15,774 bases of DNA. Origin: Selenomonadales bacterium (GTDB lineage Bacteria; Bacillota; Negativicutes; RGIG982). Under the pieces are notes generated by a model that had not been told where the DNA came from, searched no databases, and worked only from the letters and a program-made list of their open reading frames with translations. Of this stretch, positions 14,605-15,774 are shown in pieces. Position 1 is the first letter of the stretch, and each line of letters starts with the position of its first letter. The position numbers were made by a program, and so were the translations under genes. The stretch is taken from positions 1 to 15,774 of the forward strand of contig JAFPBC010000060.1 in assembly GCA_017390595.1 (NCBI GenBank), read 5' to 3'.

Positions 14605-14734
14605 ACTATTCTCCTCCTGCTTGATTTCTTCCCAAAACAAAACACTATGAAAAAATAATCTTCTACAATTATGAGCTATTTCCCTTTTTTCTGCCGAAAA
14701 TTCCTCTGAAATTCATCTTCCGACATACAAATAG
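14605..14734 (-). other. Intergenic leader of the radical SAM unit
   Basis: This AT-rich gap precedes the radical SAM gene. Weak -10-like hexamers (CATAAT, GATTAT) can be found, but none has a matching -35, so I assign no promoter. A 16-codon frame starting at 14726 is present but has no SD. No hairpin of note was seen here. Confidence 0.5.
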
Positions 14735-14764
14735 AAGGGATACAGCGCACAAGCCATATCCCTT
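14735..14764 (-). terminator. Probable intrinsic terminator after lrgB
   Basis: AAGGGATA and TATCCCTT pair perfectly over 8 bp around a 14-base loop in which GGC and GCT can extend the stem after a mismatch. It starts nine bases past the lrgB stop. The following minus-strand bases are CTATTTGT, a weak U-tract, so termination may be partial. Confidence 0.65.
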
Positions 14765-14772
14765 ACCTATCT

Positions 14773-15459
14773 TTATACCAAGAGCCATATGAGGAGCGGC
14801 GCAAAAAGCGACGCAAAAACTGCCGCCAATGCCATTGCCGAACTGCCCATAGCACCTGTTTTTTCACTTTCCAAGAGTCCCATCGCCGCACCCTGCGCAT
14901 GCGCTACCGTACCGAGCGACAGACCGCGCGCCATCTCATCTTTGATACGCGCAAGCGTCAAGATATCACGGCCGAATGCCGCACCGAGCGTACCTGTCGC
15001 AACGACGAACGCGACCGCAAGAGACGGATCTCCGCCCGCCAGACGCACGATCTCGACAGCAACAGGAGCCGTGACAGACTTCGTCCCTGCCGCAATCATA
15101 ACACCTGCGTCAAGACCGCCCAACTTAATAATAAGCATCGCGCTTGCCATCGAGAGGAACGATCCTGCCGCTACACTGAGACAGATAAGAAAGCCGAAGT
15201 CCTTTAAAAGCTGACGATTCTTATAGAGCGGGATCGCAAGAGCGACCGTAGCAGGCCCCAAGAGGAACGTCATGATCTTGCTCGCAGGTTCATACGGCGC
15301 ATACGGAATATCACAGATGACCATCACACCGATAACGATCGTCGTACCAAGGAGCACCATGTTAAAGAGCGGATTCGGATACTTGAGAAACAAGTACCGT
15401 GTGATGCGATACGCAATAAGCGTCAATACAATAAGCGCCAATGTCATACCATAGTCCAT
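14773..15459 (-). CDS. lrgB: LrgB/CidB family membrane protein
   Basis: LrgB-type proteins are inner-membrane carriers that act with LrgA. The family has been linked to murein hydrolase and autolysis control in Staphylococcus, and to pyruvate (B. subtilis PftAB) and glycolate/glycerate (plant PLGG1) transport. The 228-residue product is strongly hydrophobic, with several membrane segments. It carries the family stretches GPATVALAIPLYKN (68-81), AAGTKSVTAPVA and GTVAHAQGAA with His187. The start is the ATG at 15459, which overlaps the lrgA stop as TGATG, with GGGAGGG seven bases upstream. A GTG one codon earlier is possible but sits too close to the SD. Which substrate it moves cannot be told from sequence. 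Confidence 0.92.
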   Translation of the reverse strand: MDYGMTLALIVLTLIAYRITRYLFLKYPNPLFNMVLLGTTIVIGVMVICDIPYAPYEPASKIMTFLLGPATVALAIPLYKNRQLLKDFGFLICLSVAAGSFLSMASAMLIIKLGGLDAGVMIAAGTKSVTAPVAVEIVRLAGGDPSLAVAFVVATGTLGAAFGRDILTLARIKDEMARGLSLGTVAHAQGAAMGLLESEKTGAMGSSAMALAAVFASLFAPLLIWLLV

Positions 15460-15774
15460 CACGATACCCTCCCCTTACAAAGAAGTGTCAATGCCGCGAC
15501 ACCCAAGAGTGTCAAGAGCGCACTCGCCACGATACTGATACCGAGCGTCACACTATGTTCCATAAACAAGTCGCCCCAATTCATCAGACCGACTGCCAGC
15601 GGAATAAAAAAGAACGTCAGATGCTTCAAGAGAAAAGACGATGCAACCGAGAGCTGCTCTACCTTCACGATACCGAGGCACAGCGCGACGAACAGAAGCA
15701 CCATACCGACAACATTGCCCGGGATAGGAAACGGTATCACAGAAGCGATCAAATTACCGCCTGCATAAAAGAGC
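15459..15774 (-). CDS. lrgA: LrgA/CidA family membrane protein, 5' end outside the window
   Basis: The visible 104 C-terminal residues form a small hydrophobic protein of the LrgA/CidA (holin-like) family, the partner of LrgB. The frame stays open to the window edge, reading LFYAGGNLIASVIPFPIPGN, and PIPGNVVGM is the family hallmark. Two to three membrane helices follow (around VVGMVLLFVALCLGIV, HLTFFFIPLAVGL and the last 25 residues), with KGRVS at the end. The TTG at 15752 is an internal codon, not the start, because family homology continues upstream. The stop overlaps the lrgB start (TGATG). The true start and any promoter or regulator lie beyond 15774. Confidence 0.92.
   Translation of the reverse strand, partial: LFYAGGNLIASVIPFPIPGNVVGMVLLFVALCLGIVKVEQLSVASSFLLKHLTFFFIPLAVGLMNWGDLFMEHSVTLGISIVASALLTLLGVAALTLLCKGRVS

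Noticed and set aside
14676..14726. A 16-codon minus-strand frame (MSEDEFQRNFRQKKGK) ahead of the radical SAM gene, considered as a leader peptide
   Set aside because: No SD precedes it, it has no regulatory codon run and no attenuator follows; a frame this short is expected by chance.
1..15774. CRISPR arrays, insertion sequences, tRNA or rRNA genes, phage or defence genes
   Set aside because: No regularly spaced repeats, terminal inverted repeats, transposase or integrase motifs, or RNA gene signatures were found; the genes are packed housekeeping genes.

Overview
This window is a compact, gene-dense bacterial chromosome segment in which every credible gene lies on the minus strand, so the window reads right to left. 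Three things point to a low- or mid-GC Firmicute, most likely in the Negativicutes (Selenomonadaceae-like). The gene order radical-SAM / DUF2344 / rng / rplU / prp / rpmA / obgE / yhbY / proBA / nadD is typical of that group. Ribosomal protein L27 has the N-terminal extension that the Prp protease removes. Start sites almost all carry strong AGGAGG-type Shine-Dalgarno (SD) sequences. The genus assignment is inference; no rRNA or other decisive marker is present.

Layout in transcription order. (1) 15774-14773: lrgA (5' end outside the window) and lrgB, a two-gene membrane carrier unit ending in a stem-loop at 14735-14764. (2) 14604-10601: a B12-binding-type radical SAM protein, its DUF2344 partner (overlapping by ATGA) and RNase G. 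(3) 10595-9478: a near-consensus promoter, a structured leader, then rplU, prp and rpmA, closed by a strong terminator. (4) 9398-4174: a TATAAT-type promoter, then obgE, yhbY, proB, proA, a 54-residue membrane protein that standard annotation is likely to miss, nadD, and a small RRM RNA-binding protein followed by a perfect 14-bp terminator. (5) 4164-6: a promoter and short leader, then ptsG (IICBA), ptsH (HPr) and ptsI (EI), closed by a bidirectional terminator.

How they fit together. Units 2 to 4 concern translation: ribosomal proteins and the protease that matures one of them, ribosome-assembly factors (Obg, YhbY), an RNA processing enzyme, and tightly packed proline and NAD biosynthesis genes. 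Unit 5 is a self-contained sugar phosphorelay, from PEP through EI and HPr to the IIA, IIB and IIC domains of one permease. Unit 1 is a LrgAB/CidAB-type system, a family implicated in export or import of small carboxylates and in murein hydrolase control.

I see no mobile element, CRISPR array, tRNA, rRNA or clear sign of recent transfer. This is largely housekeeping DNA, and I do not see a complete new defence or biosynthetic system. The points most worth a second look are an HPr with Lys where the regulatory Ser46 should be, the unannotated 54-residue membrane protein translationally coupled to proA, an 11-base sequence shared by the 5' leader and the terminator of the RRM gene, the uncharacterised radical SAM / DUF2344 pair, and the leader hairpins in front of rplU and ptsG.
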